This document shows positions 44,930-56,800 of a stretch of DNA of 64,000 nucleotides, piece after piece (the stretch's first letter is position 1; each line of letters begins with the position of its first letter). The DNA is from Apium graveolens (Eukaryota > Streptophyta > Magnoliopsida > Apiales > Apiaceae). Under the pieces are notes generated by a model. It had not been told where the DNA came from. It did not search any database and saw only the letters and a program-made list of their open reading frames with translations. Location: contig NC_133650.1 of assembly GCF_009905375.1 (NCBI RefSeq), forward strand, positions 299,769,957 through 299,833,956. Reading direction: 5' to 3'. The position numbers and the translations under genes were made by a program.

Positions 44930-45084
44930 AATTTAACAGTAAACCATAATTTAACAATTTTTAATATTTTAGCTTTCACCAATCCTCTTTTGGATTTTAG
45001 ATATATAAAAAACAATTAATAAATTTTACACCGATTTAGAGTTTGGCGTATAGGGTTTAGGGTCTTTAGGACCTAAATCATGTA

Positions 45085-45165
45085 ACCTAAACCCTACCAA
45101 AAATGTAAACTTTAAATTAAATATTTTTAAAATTTAAGAGTGTAACTTAATTTAATAATTTTTAA
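45085..45165. repeat. AT-rich unit repeated on both sides of the split SINE
   Basis: About 80 bp from CCTAAACCCTACCAAAAATG to TTTAATAATTTTTAA. It recurs at about 46,427-46,512 and in partial form at about 44,935-44,985. The copies differ at several sites. Confidence 0.65.
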
Positions 45166-45167
45166 AG

Positions 45168-45234
45168 AAGGTCACAAGGGTTGGTTCAGTTGGTTAAAGA
45201 GGGAATAACTATTCTATTGGTCACATGTTCGAAT
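45168..45234 (+). mobile_element. tRNA-derived SINE (Au-like), 5' part
   Basis: A box A-like TGGTTCAGTTGGTTAAAG (45,179-45,196) is followed by a box B-like TGTTCGAATC (45,224-45,233), the polymerase III promoter pair of a tRNA-derived head. The sequence is cut inside box B by a solo LTR at 45,235 and resumes at 46,268. Confidence 0.7.
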
Positions 45235-46267
45235 CATGTTATTCCCAAACAATCTAAACAACAATTACAGAAGGGGGGGTTAAATGTAATTTTGGCTTCT
45301 TTTCAATTTCAAGAACAGTTCTTCTACAAATAAATAACTGTGTTTGATTTAGCAATGGTGCGGAATGAAAGTAGTGTAGAAATCAAAACACAAAGTAATT
45401 AAATACAAGTATTTAAAAACTTTCTGGTGGACTGAACTTTTCCACCATAGATATATATAAAGTAGAGAACCCTGTGTTACAAAATTGTACACAGCTGCTT
45501 ACAAGTTGAACTACAAGAACAGAGAAATTCTATACAGATTTTGCCTTATCTATTTCTCTGGTAATTATTTACTAACTTGGATACTTTTCAACTTGCTACC
45601 CTTGGTTTATATATCACCAAGTCACATGATAAAGAGACAAACAAATAAAACAAAATGTTTCCAGTCTAATCTCATGCTGCTTCATTTCTCAATCCAGCAT
45701 CTTTGAATATCTTCAGTTTAGCATGGAAATGGAAATGCTTCTTTGTTCTCTAAAACCTGAATTAGGTTGCCACATTCCATTTGCATACAATCAACGCATG
45801 TGACTGTCAAGTCACCATCAACTGCTCTTTTGAATTTGAACATCCGTTGAAATTTCATTGAATCATCCGTTGGAACTGTGATTGATCATCCGTTGAAACT
45901 TTGGCTGATCATCCGTTGAAGCTTGAGTTGATCATTCGTTGAAGCTATGTGAATCATCCGTTGAGACTGTTTTTTTGGCAGTTAACTCTATTTCATTTAT
46001 ATAAGATTACAAGACATCTGATATTTATAATTAGCCAACCTATCCTGCATATCAATCTAGTAGTCAACAAGACCTATACATTCTGTAACATCTAGTTCAC
46101 TAAGTCATTATAGTATGCAGGAATGTGCTGCTAATCTTATTATTACATAAACTACTCTTTCAACGGATGTTGAAATGATCATTCGTTGAAAGCTACAATT
46201 TCACTTTAATTAAATCTACTTAGTGTTTTGTTCAAGTTATCATCAAGTACACAACATATTCCTAACA
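45235..46267. mobile_element. Solo LTR, 1,033 bp, inserted in the SINE
   Basis: Begins TGTTATTCCC and ends CCTAACA (TGTTA...TAACA). It is flanked by AATCA (45,230-45,234) and AATCC (46,268-46,272), a 5-bp duplication with one mismatch. It contains at least seven copies of ATC(A/C)(T/A)(C/T)CGTTGAA-like motifs (45,838-46,190). The layout resembles the copia II LTR, so a Sirevirus-type copia is likely. Orientation is not certain. Confidence 0.8.
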
Positions 46268-46412
46268 AATCCCACAGGAGGAGAATTTATGATCATGCAT
46301 CATGAGCCAGATCCTGTCATTTAAATGTGGTTTACCTTGGTTCACGTGGTTTGCAGGCTATTGCGTGAGCCCGTGGAGTTTACCCAGTGCGCACCCGAAG
46401 GATAGTGCTGAA
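46268..46412 (+). mobile_element. tRNA-derived SINE (Au-like), 3' part
   Basis: Resumes with AATCCCACAGGAGGAG, completing box B. It carries the body motifs GGTTCACGTGGTTTGCAGG and GTGAGCCCGTGGAGTTTACC followed by CAGTGCGCACCCGAAGG. From memory these are characteristic of the plant Au SINE family. Confidence 0.75.
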
Positions 46413-46714
46413 AAAAGGCCCCAAACCCTGCGAACCAAAAATATAAACTTTAAACTAAACAATTTTAAAATTTAATAGCATAACTTAATTTAATAATTTT
46501 TAACATTTTAAGGTCCACCAATTTGGAAAACCATGTTAAACATCCATAACCAATCACAAAACCACTCATCCCATCTCTAATTCGGAAAACTGAATGGAGC
46601 TCAAGAAAAAGGGTTCCGAGAAGCATTCAAGAAACACACATGCAAGTACATAGAGTCGCAGAGAGAACAAAACTAAGCACAACCATGGTTTTAGATTAGA
46701 AAAATGGTAGGAGA

Positions 46715-46830
46715 TAAGTGAGGAAGAGAGGAGAGAGAGAGAGAGAGCGGGAGAGAGAGAGGGGGGGAGAGAGAGAGCGAGAGTACTGAGAGAGAGAATG
46801 AGAGAAGCTCGAGAGACAGAGGAAGAAAAC
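46715..46830. repeat. GA-rich low-complexity tract
   Basis: GAGAGAGA runs broken by GCGGG and GGGGGG. Frames through it encode only Ser/Leu/Pro repeats and are not genes. It is a typical transcribed-leader or promoter microsatellite. Confidence 0.85.
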
Positions 46831-47756
46831 GGGGGAGGAAGGAGGAGGTGGAGGAGTGTATATATAATTTAAGGGCAATTTGGTAATTTAACAAATCCTC
46901 ATTTCTTTATCCACTTTCATTTACAAAAATATAATAAAATAAATGTATTTTATCTCCACAAAAAGTGTAATTAGCTGAACTTTTATTTTTATAAAATAAA
47001 ACATAAAATTAGCTCTTCACCCGTATTTTTAAATAAATTTTTGAGCGAATAGATTATTTATTATGGATTTTAAAAATAAATACCCAATAATACAAATAAA
47101 TTCTGGAAAATCACTTAAAAATATCAGAACATCAAATTCAATCCAACTATCATTTTTAAAAAGTCCGTAAGACTATTATAGAGATAATAAAACAAATTTC
47201 ACATTTTGATCATACATAGATTATTTTATAAAAATATATAAGGACCAAATAATCTTATTTTTACCAAATAAATTATTTTCAAAATATTTAAAAACTCACG
47301 AATCACAGACTCACACACGTAATCATCAGGTAACATATATTCACATAATATTAGCCACCACAATTCGTATTTATACACCCTAGCACATAATTCTCTTTTT
47401 AATTACTGATTATGCGAGTAACAGTTACTCGATAATTCCAATAACAATATAAATTTTCGCAAATATGAATTCATACAACATAAACACACAGAGGAATCCA
47501 TATTTATCATAACTTATTATGTTCCTCAGTTTTTTTATCAATTTTAATCCTTCTCTTTTTAATCCATCTTTTAAATAACGGGTCCCGTTCTACCGACAAC
47601 CCGACAAACTTAACTTAACCCTTTTGCTCACTCATCAAATTGGAACGAGACTTTGCCCGTTCCTTAATACTATTTCACAGAAATTTCATATAAACCACAA
47701 AATTATATACTTAATATTTATTCACACATAAATCCACATAGTCCACTATTATATCA
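46831..47756. other. AT-rich intergenic region, nothing recognised
   Basis: No credible frame or repeat boundary up to the copia II LTR at 47,757. The five bases before that LTR are TATCA, the expected left target duplication, but its partner lies outside the window. Confidence 0.4.
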
Positions 47757-49154
47757 TGTTAGGTAATGAATTACACACAAATGGGGGTGAATGTGTTTTA
47801 GTATTTTTAAGCTTTTCTTGAACTATTTTGGTTGGGAACAAAGTAAATCAAAATTTGTAGTGAAATGTGTTAATGCACAAATTAAACATGCAATAATAAA
47901 GAACACAAATCTTTCAAAACTCACTTAATTTTATATTAAAATTAATAATGTTTTGCTATAAAATTTCCAGGCTCTTTGTTGATAAAGAGCTTAGCTTCTA
48001 TCTTGAGTGAATACAAGAATTTCTGATCTAATTGTTACAACTAACAAATGACCAATGTTAACTTTATATCTCAGTTAACTACTGGTCTGCACGGTGTATA
48101 ATAAGACATGCTATTAACTTTAGTAAACTGTCACTAATCATTCCATTTTAGGAAAAGTATATCTTCCAATTCTGGCTTAGCATATCTTTGCATACTGTGT
48201 TAACTTTGATTTTCCTTTGTCAGTTAATCTTCGCCATTGATCTTGCACACTCTTCAAGCTATTTTTTGTAGACTTGTCAATCCAACTGGTTGGATTGTTT
48301 GTTGATTGTTAATCTTGGATATTGAACTGGTCTACAATTTTGTACTTTGAGATTTTACCTTGAGATCTCCAGTTTGGTCTATAGGGAACTTGACATCTCG
48401 ATAAGTATATTGGCTTATCGAGATCTCTAGTACTCCATAGTTGATTTGACTTGTAGAGGTCTTTAAGTTCTCTATAAGAGAATTTGGCTTGTCGAAATCT
48501 CTAGTCTTCATATCCTCACTTGACTTATCGATATCTCTGAGTTCTCTAGTGGCTTATTGACTTGTCGATAACTCAGAGTTCTCTAGTCAAATTTGACTTG
48601 TCGATAACTCAAAGTTCTCTAATGAATTTTAACTTATCGATATCTCTGAGTTCTCTAGTGGAATTTGACTTATCGATAACTCAGAGTTCTCTAATGAATG
48701 TTAACTTGTCGATAACTCTGAGTTCTCTAGTGAAGAAATGACTGGTCGATATCTCCAATCTTCATGTCTTCAATTTGGCTTGTCGATATATCTGAATTCT
48801 CTAGTAGCTTTCCTGAGTTCTCTATAAGTCATTCTGGAGTTCTCGAATGACTTCTCTATAACACTAAATATATGACTTGTAGAGATCTTGACTTAGAATA
48901 TTCTTCTCAAAACAGACTTATTCAACTCCAAGCTTCTTCATAATTCTTCTGAGGCATGATCTTCTTGATCTTCTTCCAGATAGAATTCTTAGGCTTGACA
49001 CTGTTTACAGAAAAATACTCCAGTCTGCTCCTTTGACATTTTACAGACTTTAAATGTTACAAGTACAAAATATAAATTAAGATTATAATACAACTTAATT
49101 AGGGTTGTTAATTTGACTTAGTCTTGTTAAGGTACATGCATGTCTTGTACAACA
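47757..49154 (-). repeat. Copia II 3' LTR, 1,398 bp
   Basis: Begins TGTTAGGTAATGAATTACAC and ends TTGTACAACA, followed at once by a purine tract on the minus strand. A minus-strand TATA-like GATATAAAGTT lies near 48,061-48,071. The single-copy status in this window is due to truncation. Confidence 0.85.
48360..48860. repeat. Iterated motif array in the copia II LTR
   Basis: About ten imperfect copies of a ~40-bp unit, GACTTGTCGATAACTC then AGAGTTCTCTAGT plus AATTTT. TCGATA alternates between TCGATATCTC and TCGATAACTC. The core ACTTATCGATAAGT is palindromic. Related motifs recur at 58,600-59,050 inside the element. Confidence 0.85.
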
Positions 49155-49170
49155 ATCTCCTCCAATTTGT
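49155..49170 (-). other. Polypurine tract of copia II
   Basis: The minus strand reads AAATTGGAGGAGAT directly before the LTR start. Confidence 0.8.
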
Positions 49171-49313
49171 GAGAAGATTACTTAAAAGAAATTCATGCAT
49201 GTTAACAAGACTAGCCCAAAGTTATAATGGAAAATGAAATTAGTACATAAAACTTGACAGAATTACAACTTTTATACATTAGGAGATTTACAAAGTTTAA
49301 ATGGTTACAAGTA

Positions 49314-49581
49314 TCAGGTAAAGACAGTTTTTGCTTCTGCTTCTTCTCTAAGGAGATCCTTTAGGTAATCAAGAATTTCAAGTTCTTCTATAATAGGTGT
49401 CCCACTTAGAGTTTCTACAAGTTTTTGTCTTGCTGCCTTTGGATAATCACTGTCTACTAAATCAATCCTAAATCTTGAGAATCCACCAGTTTTAATGTTT
49501 AGAAATTTCTCATCCTTAGAGATTCTGCTCATTCCTTTGGCCTTGAGCTCTTTTGATCTTTTTATGAACATCTCAATTTCC
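49314..49581 (-). pseudogene. Copia II accessory ORF, C-terminal end (beyond the CACTA insertion)
   Basis: A minus-strand frame ends at 49,314 with about 85 codons, basic at first (MFIKRSKELKAKGMSRISKD) and acidic at the end. It resumes the reading frame interrupted at 53,893. With one TCC duplication and the insert ignored, the frame passes from KYDEE straight into EMFIKR. The piece is therefore the true C-terminus and the CACTA insertion disrupted a formerly continuous frame. Confidence 0.75.
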
Positions 49582-52500
49582 CACTACGTCATAAGTGGGC
49601 TACTGTAATGCAAGTGTTACAAGGAGCGTTACATTAACTAAGAAATTTTTGCCGTATTGTAACATCTCTCAATTAGTGTTACAATAACTATTAAGCTAGT
49701 GTTGCAGGGTAATGCCGGTGTTGCACAACATGTAACACCAGCACATGGTGTTACAATAGTTACTTTAAAAAAAAATAAAAATAATATCATAAATTAGTAT
49801 AAATTTTATATCAGAAATTAGTATAAAAATAATATTTTTGTTTATTTATGAATAGGAAAATATAATATATAATTAAATTAAATTTATAAAAAGATATTAT
49901 ACATAAATACAGAAGTTACTTTGTATTTTAGTTTAATTAATAATATTTTAATAATTGAAATTAAAAATTGAAATAAAAATAATATATTTTTATAATATAT
50001 AAAAATGAATATATTATTATAAAACTGGAATCAAAATAATTTTTTGATTTACTTTTACTCTAACATATAGTATATAATAAAGTACGAATATTAAATTTAT
50101 TATATATAAATACTTACGATCCTATTTATTTCAAATTAAATAAATAATAATTTCAATATTTAATCCTAAAAACAAAATAACATATTAAAATGTATACTGA
50201 AATTGGGAAAAATGAAAATCCACCTGATAACTCTAGATGTCTCTCTCACTCAGCTAACTCCTCAATTCTCTCGATGTCTCTCTCACTCAGCTAAATCTAT
50301 CCCCCAAACAAGATTAAAGCACAAATTGAAAACAATCCAAGGCTAGTCTCCCAAGTTCTCTCTGGCTCGAGTCGACATGTATGTGGTTCGAATTTAAAGG
50401 TAAATACTTATTCCCTTAATTTTGTTGGTAATTTAGTTTAAAATGGGGTTCGAGGGAATTGGTAAGTACATGTATCTTAATTAGAGTTTTGTTCTTTTTC
50501 ATGACCCTTTTTGCTATGATTAATTGGGATTTTGTTTTGCAAGCAATTAGCGCTTCAATTGAATATCTCAATTATTTCGTTCATGTAGAAGAGTGAATTT
50601 ACGATGTGGTGATATACTAATCGGGGACAACTGTGTATCTGATTAAAAGAGACAACAATGAAAAACTAGGTATTATCAAGCTCCTGCAGCCTATCTTTAC
50701 ATCTGGCATCGCAGAGGTGATTAATTTAATTTTTATTACATTTTAATTTGATCTTACCACTAATAATATTTATAATCTAAATTGGAGTAAATAACCGTGG
50801 TGCCCAACTAGAGCCACCATCAGTCTTGTTTATAAACTCAAGACCTGTCAAAGCATGAACTGCACTTGATTTAGGTGAAGTTTTGGATGGTCAGGTCTGA
50901 TGTTGTTTCCAGGCTTACTATTGTCAGCCTTGCCATTCCCCTGGTATGTATTTGATTCTTGAATTTTTTTGTATTTTTTTGTGAACGTTTCTGTTTTTTA
51001 TTTTCTTGATTATTTTGCAGTTTTAGACTTCTAGACAAACACATGCATGTGTATTATGTGTTTTTAGGGTGATTTTTGAAACCCCTTTTTATTATTTGAT
51101 TTTTTGGTGATGAATTGTTGAGTATACTTGGGAATTTTGTATTTTGTGTAGGGAATTAGTTATGCTAAACTTGCGAATTTACCTCCTATAATTGGACTTT
51201 GTAAGTCTCATGTAACTCTCTATTGTACTAATGGATTTGTGTATTGAGTTTATGTTGGTGATAGTTTAGCAGTGTTAAAATTTGGTAATTACTGAAGTTA
51301 TTAATTCTAATGTGTGATTCTTTATTTTTAGGGATGATTACTTGACTAATACATGCTATTTCTTGATTTTTATTTATTGTTGTTTTTGTTGTTAATATGT
51401 AGATTCGAGTTTTGTGCCACCATTGATATATTATGTTCTTGGGAGTTCTAGACATCTAGCAGTTAGTCAGGTTTAGCGTCTCTTGTGATGGGAACTATAC
51501 ATTATAAGAAATCGTACAACAAATGTTAGGGCTCCAGATATCGACCTTGTTCCTTTTGGTCTCGTGTGCATAACATGGTGTTATATCTGTAACCATCTCC
51601 TCCATGGGACATCAAAACCAGCACATTCAGATTTCACATGTCTTGGCCATAATCCTCTCTGGCCAACTCTTTATCTCACTATACCGTACCCAACCTTTAC
51701 TATCGACTATAGCTTTCTTCTAGATGAAAAACATAAATCAATACATGAAATTTTATAAACTAATTCAAAATATCTTGGTGAAATTCATGACAGTCAATGC
51801 GCTTGGTCTTGGTACCTTGGCAATTCTTATAACTATATAACAAAGTAAAATGGCTAAGTAGGCTTAAACGTCTAAGGATTTGCTACATTCTCGTGGAAAC
51901 AGTCCATGAACTTTAAGCTTTAGGAAAAAGAGGAACCAGGAAACTGAAATGATAAGCTAACTTACCAGCAACACTTTAGTAATCGTGAAACAACTATATG
52001 CATATAGATCAGTCCTAGAACTAATATTAGCATTCAGCTTCTTGTTAAAGCAGACAAGTTTTAGTCAGAAATCTACTCGGTGCCTGTAAGTTAATCTTCA
52101 ATATGAATAGCCTCATTTGTGGTTAGAATTCAGATTTGGTCCAAACTTAGCTTGAAGAAGTAAGAACATGTCATTATTAGTGACTGTTATACGGATGGTT
52201 TAACGTTAATTTTTAGTTGTATATCTATATGTGTTAAATGATATTAATGTTTTAATTCTATCTGGTATGAATTTCTATAAGCCTCTTGTTTTTTTTTAAA
52301 AAAATAGTACAAATTTTACTTTAAGCCCCGATTGAACTACTGGCTTTTACGGCTACTTTCTTTGCTGGAGTATTCCAGGTTGGTCTTGGACTGCTAAGGC
52401 ATTCAGTTGTATTCTATGCTGAAAAAGATTGAATTGTTACTGTATTTGGTTAGGAAAGTGAAAAGAATAATTTACTTGACAAAATCGATACTAATGTTGA

Positions 52501-53892
52501 TGGCTGGGAAAAAAGTTATTCCCCCAAGAATCATTTATAATTGGTAATGTCAGTGATGCAACTTTTAGTGGCTGTAAATTTTCCTGCTATACTTCTTGCT
52601 CGGTAAATCATATATTATCTTGAAAATGGTTTAATAGTGTCAAATTATCTTAAATGGAGTTGGCTTATTTAATAATATGCTTATTTAGCATCACCCGAGT
52701 TCTGTATAATTTAGAAATGGTACTTAAATTAAGCTTGAATCCTCTAATGTAACAATGCGGTTTAAAGAACTTTGTGAATCCTTTAGTGTAACATTATTGT
52801 TTACAAAGCTTTTGTTGAGTCTTAAAGTATAGGTAAATGCATATCTTTGATTGATAAACACTTGAATCTCTCTTCTCAAATCCATTTTGTTACAATTTGT
52901 GTTTGACAGGTTAGGATTTGTGATTGATTTTCTATCGAAGGCAACTTTTGTTGGATTCATGGCTGGAAGCTATCATAGTATCACTGCAACAACTTAAAAG
53001 GATGCTTGTGATAGTTCATTTCATAAACAAGATACAAATAATTCATGCATTGACCTCTATTTTTCGAAGAACAGATGAGGTAATGATATGCATTTAAGAG
53101 ATATGAGTGTGGTTTGTGTGTCTGTGGAAGTGTGAAAAGGGAAGTTTTAAATTTTTATATAACTGTTGAGATATTAAATGATGATAATCTATCCTAGCAA
53201 TTATTATCTTGTAGCTTATGAATATATTTTTTTTAATCATTTGTCATCATCTTGTAGGTACATTAAAAAAACACACAGTTCTTTCTCCAAATCAAGTGAT
53301 CAAGGCGACAATGACACCTGTGGCCCTTAAGACGACAAACTTCTTAGATATCCTATTGTACATTGTCAAAATTTATGGTTGTCTATGTACTTTGGTTGTA
53401 ATTTAGCACTTTTGCCATAGTTGTAATATATACTGGGTTGTAGTAGTTGACGTTTGGGGCAGTTTAGATGTTATATAGTAGTATAGTTTGGACTTATACT
53501 ACTGCCTAGTAGTATGGTTTGGAGACTGTAATGGGATTTGTATTTTTAAACAGATCATATATTTTAAAATATTTAAAATTAAAAATTATATTTTCCTATT
53601 CTAATGTAATATATGTTTATATAAAGTGTTAGTGGGTCCCACTTATGCAATCTTGATCAAGATATTGTATCACTCATTTTGCGTTACATTTGGGCCTTTT
53701 AGTGTTACAGTAGTTGCCTATTGTAACGTTTTCTTCACTTTTACAATAAATCAGTGAAGTGTTACATTAGGGTGTCTATTGTAATGCTCGTATACGAAAC
53801 GCTCATTGCTGTTACAATAGACCTAATGTAACGCTTTTTGGGCCTATTGTAACACCATTTAGGCATTACAATAACCCACTTATGGCGTAGTC
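49582..53892. mobile_element. CACTA (En/Spm) transposon, 4,311 bp, non-autonomous, with captured gene
   Basis: The left end CACTACGTCATAAGTGGG and the complement of the right end, GACTACGCCATAAGTGGG, are inverted repeats (the last base has changed). TCC flanks both sides (49,579-49,581 and 53,893-53,895), the 3-bp duplication expected for CACTA. Subterminal repeats TGTTACAATAG/GTAACAC occur many times within ~170 bp of each end, the usual TnpA-type binding sites. No transposase frame is present. The interior holds sulfate transporter exons (next entry). It lies in the accessory ORF of copia II and so is younger than that element. Confidence 0.92.
50830..53079 (+). pseudogene. Sulfate transporter (SULTR-type) gene fragment captured by the CACTA element
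   Basis: At least five exons of a plant sulfate transporter lie in order on the + strand, with introns retained. About 50,880-50,943 encodes RSDVVSRLTIVSLAIP. 51,152-51,200 encodes GISYAKLANLPPIIGL. 51,403-~51,510 encodes SSFVPPLIYYVLGSSRHLAV and, after a frameshift, ASLVMGT. About 52,335-52,398 encodes LAFTATFFAGVFQVGLGLL. 52,910-53,079 encodes LGFVIDFLSKATFVGFMAG and, after a frameshift, IVSLQQLK. Splice sites GT (50,944, 51,201, 53,080) and AG (51,151, 51,402, 52,909) are in place and phases join correctly. One donor reads GC (52,399). These are the first membrane spans of the SLC26-type transporter. The STAS domain is absent. Frameshifts exclude function as a transporter. Confidence 0.88.
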
Positions 53893-56800
53893 TCCTCATC
53901 ATACTTCGTCACCCTTTCTTCAGATTCAACCTCATTTCTTTTTCTTATTTCCTCCCTTGTAATCAACCATTCAGCTAGAACTGATCTCCATGCCCTTGTA
54001 GCAGTATCCTTGTCCTTTAGCAAAATTATCATTCTCTTAATTTTTGTGGGAGAAAGAGAATCCATGAAATCATAGCCAAGGAAGGTGAAGGACCCATATT
54101 GATAGTAAATTCTAACTTCCCTTAGAGATACAATCCGGACTCTAACTATTTCTTCAGCTAGTTGGAAATAATCTTCTTCTGAGATGCACCAATTTAAAGG
54201 TAGAAAGTCACTTTGCTTAAAGCAGTTCCAGATAGCCCTTTCAGTAACTTCAACTTTTTCAGTAGACTTGGCCTTCTTAGGTTTTCTCCCAACAGTCTTG
54301 GAATGAGTTTTGTGTGATGGTTTGACAGAAGGTAGGACTGATATTTTCTTTAGAGATGTTTGGCTTGTGGTGATTAGAATTTTTAGGAAAGAGTTAGCAG
54401 TTTGCTTGTAAAGAAATTTAGGCTTAAAGATTTGAGGTGGTTTGATGGTTGAGATTGTTGACTTTGAAGGTTGAGTTAGTTGTGTTTGGATTTTTAGAGT
54501 TTGGTGTGGTTCTGAGTCATCATGATTCTTTTCGGTTCTCCTATCACTTCTTCTCTTCTTTTCCTCATTCTTTTTGTTATCACCCTTGCTTTCAGCTTCC
54601 TTACTGGATTGACTTGGATTTGAGCCAGAAGATTTTTGATCATCTTTCTTCTGTTCATCATCATCCAAATTATCATTGTTGATTTGGGTTTTAGGCAATT
54701 TGGCTTCAGGATTTCTCAGATATCTTTTCAACAGCTTGATCATCTCCTCATCTTCAAAAGTCTTATTCTTCTTTGCTTTTAATTCAGTCTCCAGAATCAT
54801 GATAAGCTTCTTGTTGGCCATGACACATTGTTTAGGGATTTGGAAGTGTTTGAAGTGCTTGGTGGTAGGACATATGTATGCTACTCCCTTGCTAGGCTGT
54901 AGATAAGCTTCTGGAAAAGCAGCCACTTGTGCATTCTTCAATTCATGTAGCAAGAGAATGCCTTCATGAATCACCACTCTAACTTTTCTTATTAGAATGT
55001 CTAACTCAGATGCCCTTCTTGAGATAAGATAATTGAGGGACACCTGCATACACCTATCAACCCCAGAGTCATTTATATTGACTACTATCCTTTTCTCCTG
55101 AAAGTTGTCTTTAGTTACCAAAATTACCCTTAAAGAATTTATTGTCCTGTCAAAGGCCTTTTTGTAGGTGAATAAGTTATTGTTGAGAGAAACCCTTAGA
55201 ACCTTGAGCAATTTATCAAATTCCCTGCTCAGACTTGGTCCTTCAGCAGCCCTAATAAGCCTCTCCATATCAATATCTACTTCTTGACTTAAGCTCTTTT
55301 TAGCAAATTGGAAATATTTAGTAGATGATCTTGATTTTGCTAGCCTAGCCTCTATCTCCCCCTTAGTCTTGTTGGCAGGCATAAGAAGGGGGGTAGAAAT
55401 TTCAGGCCTCACAGCTTCAGGTAGTGCAGGAAATGGAATATTAAGCTTACCCATGATGGCCCCCAAAGCAACTGAATTTTGCATTTGTAGGTGTTTGTGG
55501 GAGTTTGTGGGAGTCCACCAAGGATCGGACGTCTGCCTGTTGACTCTGCACCAGTGAGGTGAGAGCTTGCACTTGAGCTGTGAGCTGATCATTTGATGTT
55601 TGCAGTGTAGAGACTTGTTGTTGAAGTGCTTGAAGTTGAAGATTTGTTGAAGTAGATGCATGTGGATGAGAACTTGTGGAGCCAAAGGTTGCTTCCACAG
55701 CCTGTTTGATGTCATCCATGAGCAAGGCTGAAGGCTCATATCTACTTTGATGAAGTTGTTCCAGCTTGACTTTTGCGTCATTTAAATGAGTGATTTGCTG
55801 TTGGAGCACTGTATGAAGGGAGATGAATGATTGTTTGAGATTTTTGACTTCCTTTTCAATGGTAGTAAGATCCATCCTTGACATTTGATCAACAAAATGC
55901 TTGAACTTGGAAGTGATCTGTACTTGAGATGGTATAATCTCATCCATTTTATCCTTCACCAGCTTTCTGATCATGTCTTCATGACTAGTCAATTTCAGTT
56001 CTAGTGCTTTTCCAAAGAGATGGAAAGCTTTTAGTTGAGCCTTTGAAACTTCACTGACTGCATCATAGACTTCACCAGGTGTCAGTGCCTTGCTGCCCAG
56101 AATTGTCAAATAATCTTCCCTGAACCTAGCTAAAATATCCTCCATCTCCAGATTATAGTCCTTGTTCCGCCAAGCATCACAGTTGCCATCCTGTTCAGCT
56201 TCATTAAAAATTTTATCTTGTTGTGCTTGGACATCTGATTGATAGGAGAGCATAATTGCTTGATAGTCCTGGTTAGACATGTCAGAAGTCAGCAATTGTT
56301 GAGAGATTTGTGCTAGGCCTGCAAGCTGATCCATCCTGAACTCTTCAAGATTTTATTGAGGTGCAGCTTGTTGGATCCAGTTAGAGACAATATGTGGTTG
56401 TGGAGTTTGTGAGGTTGATGGTTGTTGTGAGAGATCAGAACCACATGTGACTGGAGTCACAGTTTTACTCACAGATTGCTCTGTGGTTTTGACAAGTTAT
56501 TGTTCCTCACATGAAGTGGGAACCTCCAATTGAATTGGAGGGGATTTGACTGGATTACTGTCATGTGCACCAGTCTCAAACCCTTGTGCTTCTTGCAGAG
56601 CACTGTCACTTGAATGCGATAAACTTGCCTCCCCCAAAGCAGGATCATTGGCAATTGTACTCCTAGCATCAACTGCTAATGCAATTTCTGCTAGAGTTTT
56701 GAGGGGAGTTGTTCCTACATGAGGAACCTCCAATTGAATTGGAGAGGATTTAGATAGCTCCCCCTCAGGAGTACTATCCTTAAACCTAACAACCCGTGAA

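Noticed and set aside
45168..45239. Functional tRNA gene
   Set aside because: Box A and box B-like sequences are present, but no acceptor or anticodon stem pairs properly, and the downstream body matches a SINE.
46691..46894. Ser/Pro/Leu repeat proteins on the minus strand
   Set aside because: They are translations of a GA-rich microsatellite.
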